From Cyrtodaria siliqua (lineage: Eukaryota > Mollusca > Bivalvia > Adapedonta > Hiatellidae), in the NCBI GenBank assembly GCA_037043455.1, contig JAWPHD010001828.1:67001-131000 (forward strand): a stretch of DNA of 64,000 nucleotides, given 5' to 3'. Both the position numbers and the translations under genes were made by a program. Below are positions 10,348-22,139 of this stretch, piece after piece (within the stretch, counting starts at the first letter, position 1; each line of letters begins with the position of its first letter). The notes below the pieces were generated by a model that made no database searches, was not told where the DNA came from, and worked only from the letters and a program-made list of their open reading frames with translations.

Positions 10348-11749
10348 TACGAAGATCAAGGGTATAAATGAACAAGATAAAGCAGTTCTATAACAGCGAT
10401 ACAATCACCCTGTCGCTACACAAAATCAAAAAGGGGTTCACAGACGCTGAAACCTCACTAAATAAATACCACGGAACAATAAACATGAATATCACTACAA
10501 TAAATGGACATATAATTGCTTTCTGTATAGAAATATGCTGAAATTTCATACAATGCTGCAATATTTGATAAATCTCTGAAATACAGTATTTCAGTATGCC
10601 TGAAATTCAAAAATACCTGAAAAGGTTAAACGCAAGCTTGCACATATAAGAAACCTGTAATAATGTAAACATATAGAACACTAAACATAAATTTAAACAG
10701 TGCGAATATATACCTTTCTGTCTATCCCTGCTCTCTCTCTCAGCTGATGAAGTGCTGTGAAATTTGTGAATGGGATTTACAGTATAAAGGGTGCTCAAGT
10801 GATGGGTTTAAATAAGCAGGTCAAAGAACTGTCAAGTCAGTAACAACACCTTACTCAGTAACCTGAACAACCATCTTATATGTGGTTACCAGATGATATA
10901 ATAATAATCACACACAATACTATAATTCACTCAAGAATAAACTAACCTACTTCCATCAACGTCAACCTCAATGTAAACCGAAAGTAAACAAACATATATT
11001 CACAGAAAGTAAACAAGTAAACAAGTAAACAAACACATATTCATGGCAAATGCTGTAAATTTCAATGAAAAGTCTATTGAATCAACACAGTGGACTCAAA
11101 ACTATATCTAAATAACGAAAAAAATCGTATATTTGCAAACTATTATCGCCTTTACATGTGACAGCCAAAATCAAAACAATAACAAAGCAGCGTGTTAACC
11201 TCAATTTGACACAGTGACTTCTCGAGAAATTCTTATGAAGGTCAAACTGTACTGCAACCACGTGATTTAATCAATAATAGACTGCAGCGATAAAGCGCAA
11301 CGATAGAATGATACTGATATGGCTATAACATGTAAATTAACTAACGATACTAGATATGCAAATAAAAATAAATGAAAAGGATAACTTACAGCATTTCCAA
11401 CAGTCCTTCCTAGATGCAGAAATATACACGGCCTAACACATGCATAACACAAAACATAGAACACATATCACTCCGCGCCATTACACAATGTTTTGTCCAT
11501 CAGCTGTTAAGTTGGTGGGACCTCTTCGTGACATCTTTTTTTTCGTAATCGATTTTCATCTCGCGAGAAACACTTTGAAAAAAACTTGTGCACATAACTA
11601 AATCTGGTTCGGGCCCGAAAAAAAACACACGTCAACACACACTACATCTCGATACCACACTAGATTTTCCTGGACTCCTTCACGGGATCCTTCAAATGCG
11701 TGCTTCGGTCTGGTTTATCCGTCGACTACCGCCCTCTCTCTATCCCTTT
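10348..11749 (-). other. Long 5' leader of the gypsy element
   Basis: About 1.4 kb between the primer binding site and gag, with no convincing coding frame. It contains a short GTAAACAA tandem run near 10980-11035. It probably holds the packaging and leader sequences of the genomic RNA, but nothing specific can be identified by eye. Confidence 0.6.
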
Positions 11750-11767
11750 CCTTAACGTTGGGCGCCA
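11750..11767 (-). promoter_or_regulatory. Primer binding site, tRNA-Lys type
   Basis: One base inside the 5' LTR the minus strand reads TGGCGCCCAACGTTAAGG. The first 13 bases match the classic primer binding site complementary to the 3' end of tRNA-Lys(1,2), including the TGG of the CCA end. The match ends after 13 bases. Confidence 0.82.
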
Positions 11768-11768
11768 T

Positions 11769-12401
11769 TGTGAGCTTGTGGATGTCGGGGTTATATATAC
11801 GACAACGCTTTCTGCCGGGGATCGTGGGTTTATTAAGGGTAGATTCAACAATATACGACATAAACCTAAAACAATACAAAACGAATACTTAATATACAAG
11901 ACTCGGAACATAGACAAACAAGACAAATACGATACAAAACCCACGCGGCGGTATTTCATCATTTTAAACATAATATATATACAAACAATGTCTTACCAGA
12001 CTCGAAGTAGAGATCATAGTATTCTAAGGAGGCTTTCTATCACTTAGAAGGCTTTCTATCACTCACGTGATAGAACAAAGATACGTTTACATGTATCATA
12101 ACAATACCATTTGTAAGGTGTTGTTTGTCAGTCAGTCAGATGAGAAGTGCGGAGAATTGATTAGTTTGGCGGGAATTGGTGTTAGGACCCAGCATGCAAT
12201 ATAATCGCTCACTCACTCAATCGCTCATGACGAGTATATATATATATCAACATACACAGACTGGACATTATAAGCCAGTAAAGGTAAACATTGGAACAGA
12301 CTATAAATACTACGCTATAACTCTGTTCCGGTACATTAGGTTAACATCCACCAATACTACAATACTAATACTGCAAGGCAGAATACAAGACCTGGGTCAC
12401 A
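11769..12401 (-). repeat. 5' LTR of the gypsy element
   Basis: 633 bp, 632 identical to the LTR at 3719-4351. Same TGTGA/TCACA ends and same AATAAA complement at 11829-11834. It is followed by the CTTG target duplication at 12402-12405. It supplies the promoter for the genomic transcript (family knowledge). Confidence 0.93.
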
Positions 12402-13090
12402 CTTGAACCGGTTTAAACACCCCGGTGGTCCCTTTGCCACTGACCGTTCCAACGCGGTAACCATGTGTTTCAACCCTTATGTGTTTGTGATGTGCTTTTT
12501 GACTGAATGTTTTTGTGATGTACTTTTTGAATCACTTTTGCGTTGCAATACTTGTTGGAGGGACTGTATTCTGTGAATGCTATTTTTCCTGATTTTTTAA
12601 CAGACCAAAACTAAATAATCCCAGAGTTTTCATAAGTTTTAGCACAATATCCTTTAACGTGTTCTTTAACGGCAGTAAGACAGGAAGTTAAAAGTTTGGA
12701 GATGTTTGTGGTGTGCATGCGCTAGAATTCGAAATAAGGCGGGCCTTATACGGATTTTTATGTAGGTTAGGAATCCAGTATATAATTGGCAGTTTGTTTT
12801 GCTTTTCGTCTACTCCAGCTTTGAAAGTAATGAACCGAGTGATATGTGTGGTTACAAGAAATATAAAAAGATCAGACAGGGAAAATAGCATTCAAGGAGA
12901 ACAGTCAACCACAAAACACAGAAACAAACATGGAAACAGACAAACAAGAAGGCAAAAGTAATAATAAAAGTAAACGACATCACAAACACAAAAGGGTTAA
13001 CAATAGGGCTACCGCCTTGGAACGGTCAGTGGCAAAGTAGGCCACTGGGGGTTTAAACCGGTTCTAGGGTGCACCAAACCTCACACTTAC
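12402..13090 (-). mobile_element. RT-element relic with inverted terminal motifs
   Basis: Continuation of the relic split by the gypsy element. Each end carries the terminal motif in opposite orientation (about 12402-12475 and 13010-13090), giving imperfect inverted ends of roughly 100 bp. The inside holds a minus-strand fragment (12688-12891) with KLPIIYWIPNLHKNPYKARL, the conserved N-terminal RT segment (the cognate at 40251-40511 reads YWIPKLHKNPYKARF). No intact frame remains. Confidence 0.55.
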
Positions 13091-15100
13091 CCTACTGTCA
13101 TCCCATTAAAACAAGACAGTGTAAATAAAGAAATCCCCGCCATGATCTAATCTCTAACCAACAAGGCAGCATCAATAGGCAATATAAGTAAAACACAAAT
13201 ATGCTCGTGTAAATATAATACAAAAAAACAATAGCCTAGAAAGCCACAATGAAGGTACTCAATGACTTGGCAGAAGCCAGAGCAGTAAGAGAATACACAA
13301 TTAATGGCACGACAAGAAAGATCATGGACAAACATCAAACGCCACCGTCCCAATGGGCTTTAGGTAGGCGTCATCATAGGGTCCACAGCATGTCCGGTCA
13401 TCATACAAGTAAAGAGGAAAGCATAGTGGCGAACTGTAAAAGGGTACATTATTATTATCAGCAGGAACTAAAACAAATTTATTATGAACATTTTGAAGTC
13501 CCGATTTTAAATTACGAAACGAAAACCTAGGTCTCGGAGGAAGTAAAGAGGTTTTAGCATTATAAAAGTCAATACGTGTATCTATAATTTTAAAAATTGA
13601 CTTTTTCCAAGTACAAAGAGTGTTTGGGACCGAATGTTTTCTACAACACCATTTTATACTAAAATCCTCAATGGATTGGGCAATCTGAGCACGACATGCA
13701 TTAAAATCAATAATTGAAGGTAATCTACACTTAGGACCTCTAGAAAACAGATGCCGAATACCCTTATCTACAATATCAAAATTACCAGTGATGATAGTCA
13801 TGACCTGCAGTTATGACCTGCTGGAGCATAGCTAAATATTTATGTATTACACTAACTTTCCTTAGGAGTGTTATTTACTATATAAAGGTCAGAAACTATT
13901 TTATTGTAGTTGAAAATAGTATTTCTAATTGTTATTTTATACTTGAAAATGAGAATGAAAATTGTGTCGATTAACTTACGAGATTAACTTAGGAGAAGAA
14001 ATGGACAAAGAGGTAAGACGTGAAAGCATAGATCAGCGACTGAGATAGTTATACGCGATTTACGTTTGATGTTACCATTACGCCTACAACCATGAGACCT
14101 AGGGTTACTCTTTCGAATAGAAAATATAGAAAACATGTCAGTATTAGGATCTTTTGAAATATTTCCTTGTTGATTTATTATTTATTTATTATTTAAGTTT
14201 ATTTCAATATATATATGCAAGTAGATATAAAAGTCAAACAGGAAATGTAGCATTCAAGAACCACAGTCAACCAACAACACACACAGAAACAAACAACAAT
14301 TGCAAGGATACATTCAAAAATTGACTTTTTCCAAGTACAAAGAGAATTTGGGTCCGCATGTTTTCTACGACACCATTTTATACTAAAATCCTCAATGGAT
14401 TGGGTAATCTGAGCATGACATGCATTAAAATCAATAATTGAAGGTAATCTATACTTAGGACCTTTAGAAAACAGATGCCGAATACCCTTATCTACAATAT
14501 CAAAATTACCAGTGATGACATGACATGCTGGAGCATAGCAAAATTTTGATGTATTAGGAGTGTTATTTACTCTATCAAGGTCAGAAACTATTTTGTTGTA
14601 GTTGAAAATAATATTTCTAATTGTTATTTTATACTTGAAAATGAGAATGAAAATTGTGTCTGCTCCTCGTCGAAGAAATGGACAAAGAGGTAAGACGTGA
14701 AAGCATAGATCAGCGACTGAGATAGTTATACGCGATATACGTTTGATGTTACCATTACCCCTACGACCATGAGATCTAAGGTTACGCTTTCGAATAGAAA
14801 ATATAGAAAACATGGCAATATTAGGATCTTTTGAAATATTTCCTTGTTGATTTATTATTTATTTATTATTTAAGTTTATTTCAATATTTATATGCAAGTA
14901 GATATAAAAGACAAACAGAAAATGTAGCATTCAAGAACAACATGCATAGAAACAAACAACAATTACAAGGATAAATTCAAGGCAATGTATATGACATCAC
15001 AAACATAAAAGAGTTGAAAATAGGGCTACCGCCTTGGAACGGTCAGTGACAAATATGGCGTTTTGAGTTTAAACCTGGCCTTGAATTCACCAACCATTCT
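13090..15100 (-). mobile_element. Rearranged RT-element relic, duplicated N-terminal region
   Basis: Two partial copies of the N-terminal domain of the same RT element lie in tandem on the minus strand. The copy at 14199-14813 starts MFSIFSIRKRNLRSHGRRG and runs to KSIFE before diverging. The copy at 13322-14140 has ITGNFDIVDKGIRHLF, FSIKWC and KFVLVPADNN segments (13322-13801) and a decayed start near 14133. The 3'-end sequence (13130-13450) matches the C-terminal tail of the 38990-39430 region. A/T-rich 5' sequence at about 14820-15000 is shared with 41190-41390. A terminal motif at 15020-15095 ends the copy. All frames are broken. Confidence 0.5.
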
Positions 15101-15488
15101 AGAGAATATTCTTAGACTTAAGCCCAAGTATCAAATTTTCGATCACAAATATTTCTCTATAAAGTTTAAAGTATAAACATTCATAAGTTGCTATATATAA
15201 ATATGATAAATACTAATAAATAACTACTTCATACGAGTGTTTATCTCTGAATGTCATTGGAATATTTGAGAACGAAATTTAGAATACTTGAGCTCAAGTG
15301 AAGAATGGTTGGCGAATTCCAGGCCAGGTTCTAGGATGCACCAAACCTCACCAACCTTATTGTCATCCCAAAATCGATACAGTGTTAAGCACTCAGGCTC
15401 ACACATGTTAACACAATTGCAAACATATAATCGATATATGGGCTACTAATACCATCATCGATATGAACAAAACCTATACAACATTATA
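15100..15488. other. Non-coding repeat flank with second terminal motif
   Basis: No gene. A second, partial terminal motif at about 15325-15370 (CCAGGTTCTAGGATGCACC) lies after a 230-bp AT-rich insertion that begins near 15080 and is bounded by short inverted ends (GAATTCACCAACCATTCTAG versus AGAATGGTTGGCGAATTC). The paralogue at 41398-41475 has an uninterrupted motif, so 15075-15325 is an insertion in this copy. Confidence 0.5.
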
Positions 15489-15965
15489 CGTTAACCACCC
15501 ATTGAAGATCTCACTACACACTTAGCTCCCTTGTATGTGACTGTAGGATGATTCTTACACCATAAAAAGTAGAGGTGTGTTCTTCGGTTTGAGATATTTT
15601 TAATAATTGGCCATGGATATTTTCTTTTCCTGTTGCAGGTGAGAAAACAATAGTGTGAGATTGGATGAACAGCGATTAGACGACACTGACAGCAAAATGT
15701 GACACATTTGTGGGTGCTCAAAATGCGTATGAATTTAGGTGCAAACTGTTTAGTGAAAGCCGAAAAGAGTACCTTGCCTGACACCACTCCTATTTAAAAA
15801 AAAAAAACTGGGCTATGTACCAGATTTTATGGATTTTTATGAGCAGCAATAACTGTATTTTACCAAAAAAATACTTTTAGACTTTAAAGGTTTGATTCAG
15901 AATGGGAAATTGGACTTTATTCCCTATGGCCAACACAGTAAAATCGAAGTGTGTAGTGAGACCTT
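15489..15965. mobile_element. ~470 bp insertion with short inverted ends
   Basis: Present here and absent from the paralogue at about 41630 (ACGTTATATACCTTAATAAT). The ends carry TCTCACTACACACTTAG and its near complement CGAAGTGTGTAGTGAGA, a TIR of about 17 bp. The minus-strand frame at 15491-15787 spans part of it but starts and ends without homology that I recognise. It looks like a small non-autonomous DNA element. Confidence 0.45.
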
Positions 15966-18400
15966 AATAATACAAATCACTATACCTTTTTTCCAAAATG
16001 TTAAACTGTTAACGACGTTAACATAACTGAAAAAAACATTTATCTTACTTGAAATCTAGGTATCATAACTTTTACTTTCATTATCGTTAACTGTGTTGAT
16101 CAACAGTGTCCTGTGACTATAACATGACTGAACATGTTCATTACGTGTTCCCGCCTTAATTCCATTAAGCGATGAAAAAGCTTACATTAGCAGGATTTTA
16201 TAACTGATATTTTGACAATAAAATACGTATAAAAACATTTTCTTTACTGAAAAAAGGCGACAACCTGTTTAAAATTATCTATTAAATGTTTTTAATTTTA
16301 CAATATGCAAACTTTTTAGGCCGAAATTAAAGTTTTATATCATACACCAGACAAACCCGTTTTCGCTTTTTGGAGAAGGGGTTGGATGGAGTATAAAAGT
16401 GAATACTCGGACCACGTAATGTTGACAAAAATCGTGTATATTTCACTTATCGTTATCTTATCATTGATTATTTATCACGTCCATCTACTTGTCATTTGGG
16501 TTATGTAATATATACACCATAAGCAATATTTCATTATTGCTTATTTAGATTTAAGACCGTATTATAGTGTTTACGTGGTTGAGAGTTAGCGGACGCTGCT
16601 GCATTTTTCAAAAAAAGAATGAAAGAAGAAATTTGGAAATCGCCGAACACGATAAATATAAAAAAGATTGCAGTCTCGGTTTGACTGAAACTGCTCATGA
16701 ACGGTAGTGAAAAATGCTAGCTACCGTTCGCGCCCTTTAGCTCCGGATTGAGCAGAATACAATATTACTGGAAAATGTGAGCCATCCTGAAGATGGTATG
16801 CATATGACGGTGAACATGGATCGTTCGATGTGGTATGTTCATACTATTCCATGGTCTGCGGCGTATGTCACAGTTTAAGAAAAATGCATTGCCCTAAACG
16901 AGAAGACAGTTAGTTAGGAGCAGAGGTTATGAAGCAAGTAACAGTGAAAATACTAAATTAAACAGCAGACAACATATCCATATTAAACAATACTCAGAGC
17001 CTTTAAAGGCTGGAGTTGTGGAATCTCCCGTATTTCGCCCAATGTTTTATGGTTTAGAGCAAAGCATTTTGTTAGAAACTAGGACCATACTCCGCTGGCC
17101 ATGGAATGGTATGAATATACCACATTGAAGGTTCCATGTTTACCGTCTTTGGGATGACTCAAACTTTCGTACTTTTGACACTTTAAATGTTGAGTTCTGC
17201 TCAACCCGGGGATAGAGGGCGTGAACAGGATCAAGCATTTTTTTACTACCGGTCATGAACAGTCTCAATCAAATCGAGACTGTTATATGTTTTACGTCGA
17301 GAATTATATTGACGTCGTACGTCATTGCGACACACTACTGTCTTACCTACCTCACACATATCGTCATAAGATTGCTATTATACATGGAAATATATTGAAA
17401 TATGGTAAGACGTTACAATAAAAATAGCACTGTCTAATGATATATTTGTTCAACCGGTTTTTAAGCTATGACCAAAGTCTACATAATTTATGACCAACCC
17501 CCTTACCTGTGATACGCATGCTTCGTAATCTCTGCTTCAAACTAATATACACATTCATAATCATATCATCTTAGGGATGACTAAAATGTTCGAACTATTG
17601 ACATATTAAATATGGAGTTCTGCTCAACCCGGGGCTAGATGGCATGATTTTTCACTACTGTTCACCAACAGTCTCAGTTAAACAAAGACTGCAATGATTT
17701 TTGTTTTATAAAAACGTGCGATTATAAAATTTCCCATTACACACTATTGGTGCCGAAGAAAGATCTCTCAGTATGTATTTTCCTTTCTGCGCCGGACAGT
17801 TAACTCGCTGAAGCTGAAGTCATCCCAAAAAAATGACACCATCAGCATCAAACTGTTTCTTCCGGTCGAATGTTTCCTTGCCTCAGACATGTTCGTTATA
17901 GTACCGCTATAAGAATGACCGTTTATATCTGAGCATTTTTGCTCGATTTCTGATATACTAGTCTAATGAATTCATTCTGAATGCTGGTCCATTGTAATTT
18001 AGTAAATCATACCACTGTATGCTTTCTGTGAATGGTTTTCCTGATGAGAGACAGTTTAAGTTGAACGTATGGTAATTGTTGGAACCAATATTTTGAAGAA
18101 AAAAGAAGTTACTTGTATTACAATTGTTACTTATACGACATGCACCGCGTGGCGTGGTTCTCTGGCAAGAATAGGACCACTGCTTATCCAGGTAGAGGGA
18201 TAAAATCTCCCTTGAATTCATATTCATTTTGATCTTTTTGACATGTTAATTAAAGACCTTCATCGTGATCCCTGTACTGGATCCCTGTACTGTTTCAGGT
18301 GCTACTTGAGTGTGACAGAAAACAATGGACAAATGGAATGTTTACAAGAGAATTTGCAATAACTCTGCAGTTCTGCAGGTGAAGACGTTCTAAGCCTATC
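15966..18400. repeat. Block Q copy 1, hairpin-rich repeat
   Basis: Non-coding block repeated at 41640-44060 and, inverted, at 48810-51230. It contains several copies of a module with two adjacent hairpins: CAGTCTC...GAGACTG and GAACGGTAG...CTACCGTTC (16671-16729; related at 17190-17290 and 17610-17690). It also holds CCATGG-centred stem sequences (16800-16870; 17095-17145). Near 17940-18180 (minus) is a truncated copy of the 5' end of gene X, including the LLNYNGPAF stretch. No intact gene. Confidence 0.65.
16671..16729 (+). repeat. Double-hairpin module (representative copy)
   Basis: CAGTCTC and a slightly changed partner form stem 1. GAACGGTAG (16699-16707) and CTACCGTTC (16721-16729) form a perfect 9-bp stem 2 around TGAAAAATGCTAG. 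The module recurs in direct or inverted form at about 17225-17300, 42353-42415, 42905-42960, 44130-44190, 49885-49930 and 50450-50510. Confidence 0.6.
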
Positions 18401-18984
18401 TGCATATACTTATATAAATGTAAATGGAGAGTGACTCCGTAAAACCTCAATTCGACTACCAATATGACATAATATCTCGCAAAAGGCTTATTAACTTTGA
18501 TAATTTGACTACCATGTGTCTTAGTTTACATAGTGATAATATATGACATCAAAATATGATTATACATGAATGAGATACATATGCTTATATAAGTAAAACT
18601 ATGTTATCTAAACTGAACAAAGAATGTGTACTTGATAGCATAAACAAGTAGGTATAGTTGAATAGCAAATGTAGCATTCACGTAACACAGTCAACCAAAA
18701 ACACGCATACAAGGAAGTGTTTCCTGTTAAAATCTACATGGATATATTTGATAAAGATGTTATTATACATATATAGGTTCACAACTTTTTTAAACATAAT
18801 TGCAAACAGTAATATAACAGTACGTACCTGATACTATGCTTACACTGCAGAGTTATGTCCACTATTCAACTTTTATAATCGGTCACTTTTCAAACAATTA
18901 TATATGTTTTAATAATTCATATTTTCATTTGAAATTCTAACTGGCGTCGTTTAACAAATATCGCTAGCGATTTATAAAACTTAA
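18401..18984. other. Block P, 5' part, truncated in unit A
   Basis: Non-coding. Matches 44685-45340 and 54545-56220. Compared with unit B it lacks about 630 bp before CTAAGCCTAT and about 1.5 kb after TTTATAAAACTTAATC. No coding signal. Confidence 0.55.
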
Positions 18985-20430
18985 TCAGGGGGAGCTGACC
19001 ATCGTTTTCCCACGAACTTGGTTGATGACCGTAAATGTATACTAAATGTAAACTATCAAAGCTCTAGGTTTTGTGATTCATAGAAGACATTTTTGTTCAA
19101 GATTTTCCTATATACTTTTATAAGTTCATCTACTTCACTCTTGAGTGCTCATCCTGATGCGTTAGTACTATTTAATGCAAAGCGTGCCTACTTTTAAGTT
19201 GTTTCAATAATATATTAGTATTGCAAATTGATGGGGTTATTCCATTCTATTCACAATATAACTAAGATTTCAGAAGTTGGGCATTACTTTATACAAGTAC
19301 AAATACCATGGATGATATAGCCGCTATACGTTCCGTGGTAATACTTTACTTAATAAACGTCTAGTCAATGAAAAGCCCATTCTGATTCATTTCAATTACG
19401 TTTCTCATGTCTTTACATGAATAAGCCATTCAATCTTTTGTTCCTGTTGTTCATTTGATATTGGACATCTGTTACGACATTGTTAATGATGCTGTAACGT
19501 TTAATATAAACAGTCTATGTTTGAGGTAAATGAACCATTGGATTGAATTGGTCTTATTTATAGTCGCGCTAACAGTTAATGTCAAATCCAGCTTCCATTG
19601 GTGGAGGAATTGGTAAAGGAAGACCCCAGGTTCACCTCCGGACAATTTTCTGCACGGGCGGGATCCTGGGTAGAACCACCAACGTTAATAGCCAGCTAGA
19701 TAGCTTCCTCATATAAAGATTCCTAGGCACATGAGGGGTTGAACCCACAGTGGTGAGGGGCAGGTGATTTCAAGCCAGAGACTCTAATCACTTGGCCATT
19801 GACGCCCCCGGTAATGAACCAACACTTATAACATTGAGATTGCGTCGGAAATCCAACGAATACTTGATAATTTGAAACATATGGTATCTTTTCCTATTGT
19901 AATTAGCAACAATACAAAGTCAGCGTTTCATACTTAGCGCATGGAGTGGGAGACAGCAAATTTCCACTTTAAAGGAGTCATACTTTGACTGCATGGATAT
20001 GTATATTAGCAGTAGGTTCTTTTCTCTCTTGTTTATGTTTGTTGCTCACAAGGAATCCCATATTCAGTATTTACTCGCTTAGGTTTGTCTTCTTAGTGAA
20101 CGGGTTTGATGTTAAATGTTCTGGGTTGAAAATGTCTTGGTTCTAGATTCCAAGTAGTATCTTAACCTTATTATAAACTTATTCTGAAAGATCGTATGGC
20201 TTGCCAGGTTCAACTTTTCAGCGGGGTGGTGGGAGGACGGGGGTGGGGTGGGGGGGGGGGGGTGGGTGTACCTACGCTGCTGGAGGGGGGTACGTCTGCT
20301 GCTTTTCTTTCCTTTTGTGTCCGTTGTTGCCAAGGGACCCCTTTTAATTATGTACTGACATCCAATATTGTGTTCGTTGAGCGTTGTGTTGCGGCCAAAA
20401 AAGTCCCCGATTACAAATCAGTAGTGTTAG
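18985..20430. repeat. Block P, 3' part, with SINE and poly-G tract
   Basis: Non-coding repeat present three times (46825-48180, 57030-58620). It contains a tRNA-derived SINE (19600-19808) and a G-rich low-complexity run at 20221-20264 whose length differs between copies. The 20290-20430 part belongs to a dispersed family also seen at 33790-33920. Confidence 0.6.
19600..19808 (-). mobile_element. tRNA-derived SINE, copy 1
   Basis: On the minus strand the head (19808-19733) has an A box, TGGCCAAGTGATTAGAGTC, and a B box, GGGTTCAACCCC, with tRNA-like spacing. The body continues through GGTTCTACCCAGGATCC and CCGGAGGTGAACCTGG. The same SINE sits at the same place in the paralogous blocks (47440-47640; 57830-58025), so it is older than the duplications. 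The Pol III boxes argue for a SINE and not a gene. Confidence 0.65.
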
Positions 20431-20431
20431 T

Positions 20432-20650
20432 TGTAGCACCGCTAAATGTGAAAATTCCGCTAAATGTAAAAACTTCCGCTAAATGTTAAAATCTTCCGCT
20501 AAATGTAAACAAACTTCCTCTAAATGTTAAAACTTCCGCTAAATGTAAAAAAAATACTAACCGCTAAATGTTATAAATTTTAACATATAGCGTTTAGTGG
20601 AATCCGTTAACCGCTAAATGTTAAAAGTCACTAAAGTTGCCTGAAGTATG
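20432..20650 (+). repeat. Left arm: CCGCTAAATGT array
   Basis: At least eight copies of CCGCTAAATG with 5-12 bp A-rich spacers, then a GTTTAGTGGAATCCGTTAACC stretch that is mirrored in the right arm. Confidence 0.8.
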
Positions 20651-21044
20651 TAAGGGTATGAACAATGCTGTTTGAATCGACTCGATGACGTTGTTATCAA
20701 AGTAAGTCATAACGACAAACTGATGCTGCTGTTACTGCTGCTGTTTTCTGTTACATTTAGCGGAAGATTTTTCACATTTAGCGGAAGTTTTTACATTTAG
20801 CGGATTTTCACATTTAGCGGTGCTTCAGCTGTAGAATTCACTGATATATACCGTTCGAAAAGGTCGCTTGCGAAGTTGAAGTTATATTCAATATTGAACA
20901 AACTAGATAAACTAGAACTGTATTCCTGAGAAACGGATACAACCATAAATCCCCCCCACCAACTCACCCCCCCCCCCGCTCCTCCCCCACCTCCCCTACA
21001 CACAATGAAAACAATCAATAGGAAACATACAATTCTAACGAAGA

Positions 21045-21785
21045 AATGGCCGTAACTCCAGTAATACAATGCTGATTTTGGAGCCGAATCGATATGCCCA
21101 TCTTGATATCATAGGTAAGCATCCTGTTAAGTTTCGGAACAATCAGTTGAAATATGTAGGATGAGACGCAAATGATATTATAGTATAACAATAGACAAAA
21201 AAGGGCCATGATAAAAGGTCGATTTTGGCGCCTAACGATATGCACATTTTGACATCATAAGTAATATTCTGTAAAGTTTCAAAACAATCAGTGGAAAACT
21301 GTAGGAGGAAATTAGAGATATACCACAAACCTTCACGAAAAAAAGGCCGTACCTTGGATTATAGGTGACAGCATAGGTAAGTATATTCGAAACAATCAGT
21401 TGAAAACAGGCCATAGACGCACAAGATATCATAACGTAAAATTTGTTGAAAAAGGGGCCATACCTCTGATAATACATGATCGAAGTTGGCACCGAATCGA
21501 TATGCACATCTTGATATCATAGGTAAGCATTATGTTTCGAAACAATCACTTGAAAACTGCAGAAGAAGATAGACGCACAAGATCTTATAACGTAAAGTTT
21601 ACCGAAAAAGGGCATTAACTCTGATCATACATGATTGAATTTGGCAGTCGATATGCACATCATAGGCAAGTATCCTGTAAAATTTCGAAACAATCGGTTG
21701 AAAATTGTAGGAGATAGATGCACTCGGACTGACAGACGGACATGGCCAACACTATATGCCCCTCACCATTCGGTGGTAGTGCATA
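21045..21785 (-). repeat. Five-unit tandem array of ~110-160 bp repeats
   Basis: Units start near 21048, 21204, 21343, 21454 and 21610. Each has GGCC(A/G)TAACTC-type starts, CGATATGCACATCTTGATATC, and GAAACAATCAGTTGAAAAC. The array ends with GACATGGCCAACACTATATG and CCCCTCACCATTCGGTGG. This resembles repeat cores that I recall from bivalve non-autonomous elements (recollection, not searched). Short open frames across it are shadows of the repeat. Confidence 0.65.
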
Positions 21786-22139
21786 ACAAGTAATCTCTAT
21801 CATGTTTAAGCAAAGAGGCTAAGTAGTGTCTACGTAGGCTTTATTGGAAAAAGTTCCTTACAATGGATGCAAAAACACAGTGGATACAAACGTACAGTAA
21901 GTTATAAAATCATCGACTCACATTTATGATTCGAGTTCCATCATTTGAGCAAAATAAGCTAAAGATACTACATGTTCCCAAAGTTAAAGTGTTGAATGTG
22001 GGAACTGATATATGCAAAGGCGTATAGATGCAAGAAAACTGCTTCCGACAATGAAACGTATTTTAATAATGTTTCTTTTATAAATATGTAATTATTTCAA
22101 ACAACTGAGTCGATTAAAGCAGCACTGTTCATGCCATCA

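Larger units (their letters stand above)
3719..12401 (-). mobile_element. Ty3/gypsy LTR retrotransposon, nearly intact
   Basis: Complete element on the minus strand, 8683 bp. Order in its own direction: 5' LTR (12401-11769), Lys-type primer binding site, leader of about 1.4 kb, gag (10347-9121), pol in the -1 frame (to 4832), polypurine tract, 3' LTR (4351-3719). RT precedes integrase in pol, which makes it Ty3/gypsy (Metaviridae type). No env-like frame was seen. It inserted into the terminal motif of an RT relic with a 4-bp CTTG duplication. The LTRs differ at one base in 633, and gag and pol frames are open, so it is young and possibly still mobile. Confidence 0.93.

Noticed and set aside
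11700..12047. 115-codon frame in the LTR, and similar frames at 3698-3997, 4126-4371 and 12176-12406
   Set aside because: These fall in the LTR, start or end in unrelated flank, and have no protein-like features. LTR control sequence explains them.
16671..17700. CRISPR array
   Set aside because: Repeats are irregularly spaced, inverted as well as direct, and the setting is eukaryotic.
18041..18075. Hammerhead ribozyme near CCTGATGAGAGACAG
   Set aside because: Has CTGATGAG but no GAAA after a stem II, and no stem III. Such ribozymes occur in Penelope-like elements, so I looked for one; none was found here or at 10744 (CTGATGAAGTGCTGTGAAA).
20196..20489. 97-codon frame across a poly-G tract
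   Set aside because: Gly-rich translation of a low-complexity run whose length differs between the three paralogous blocks.
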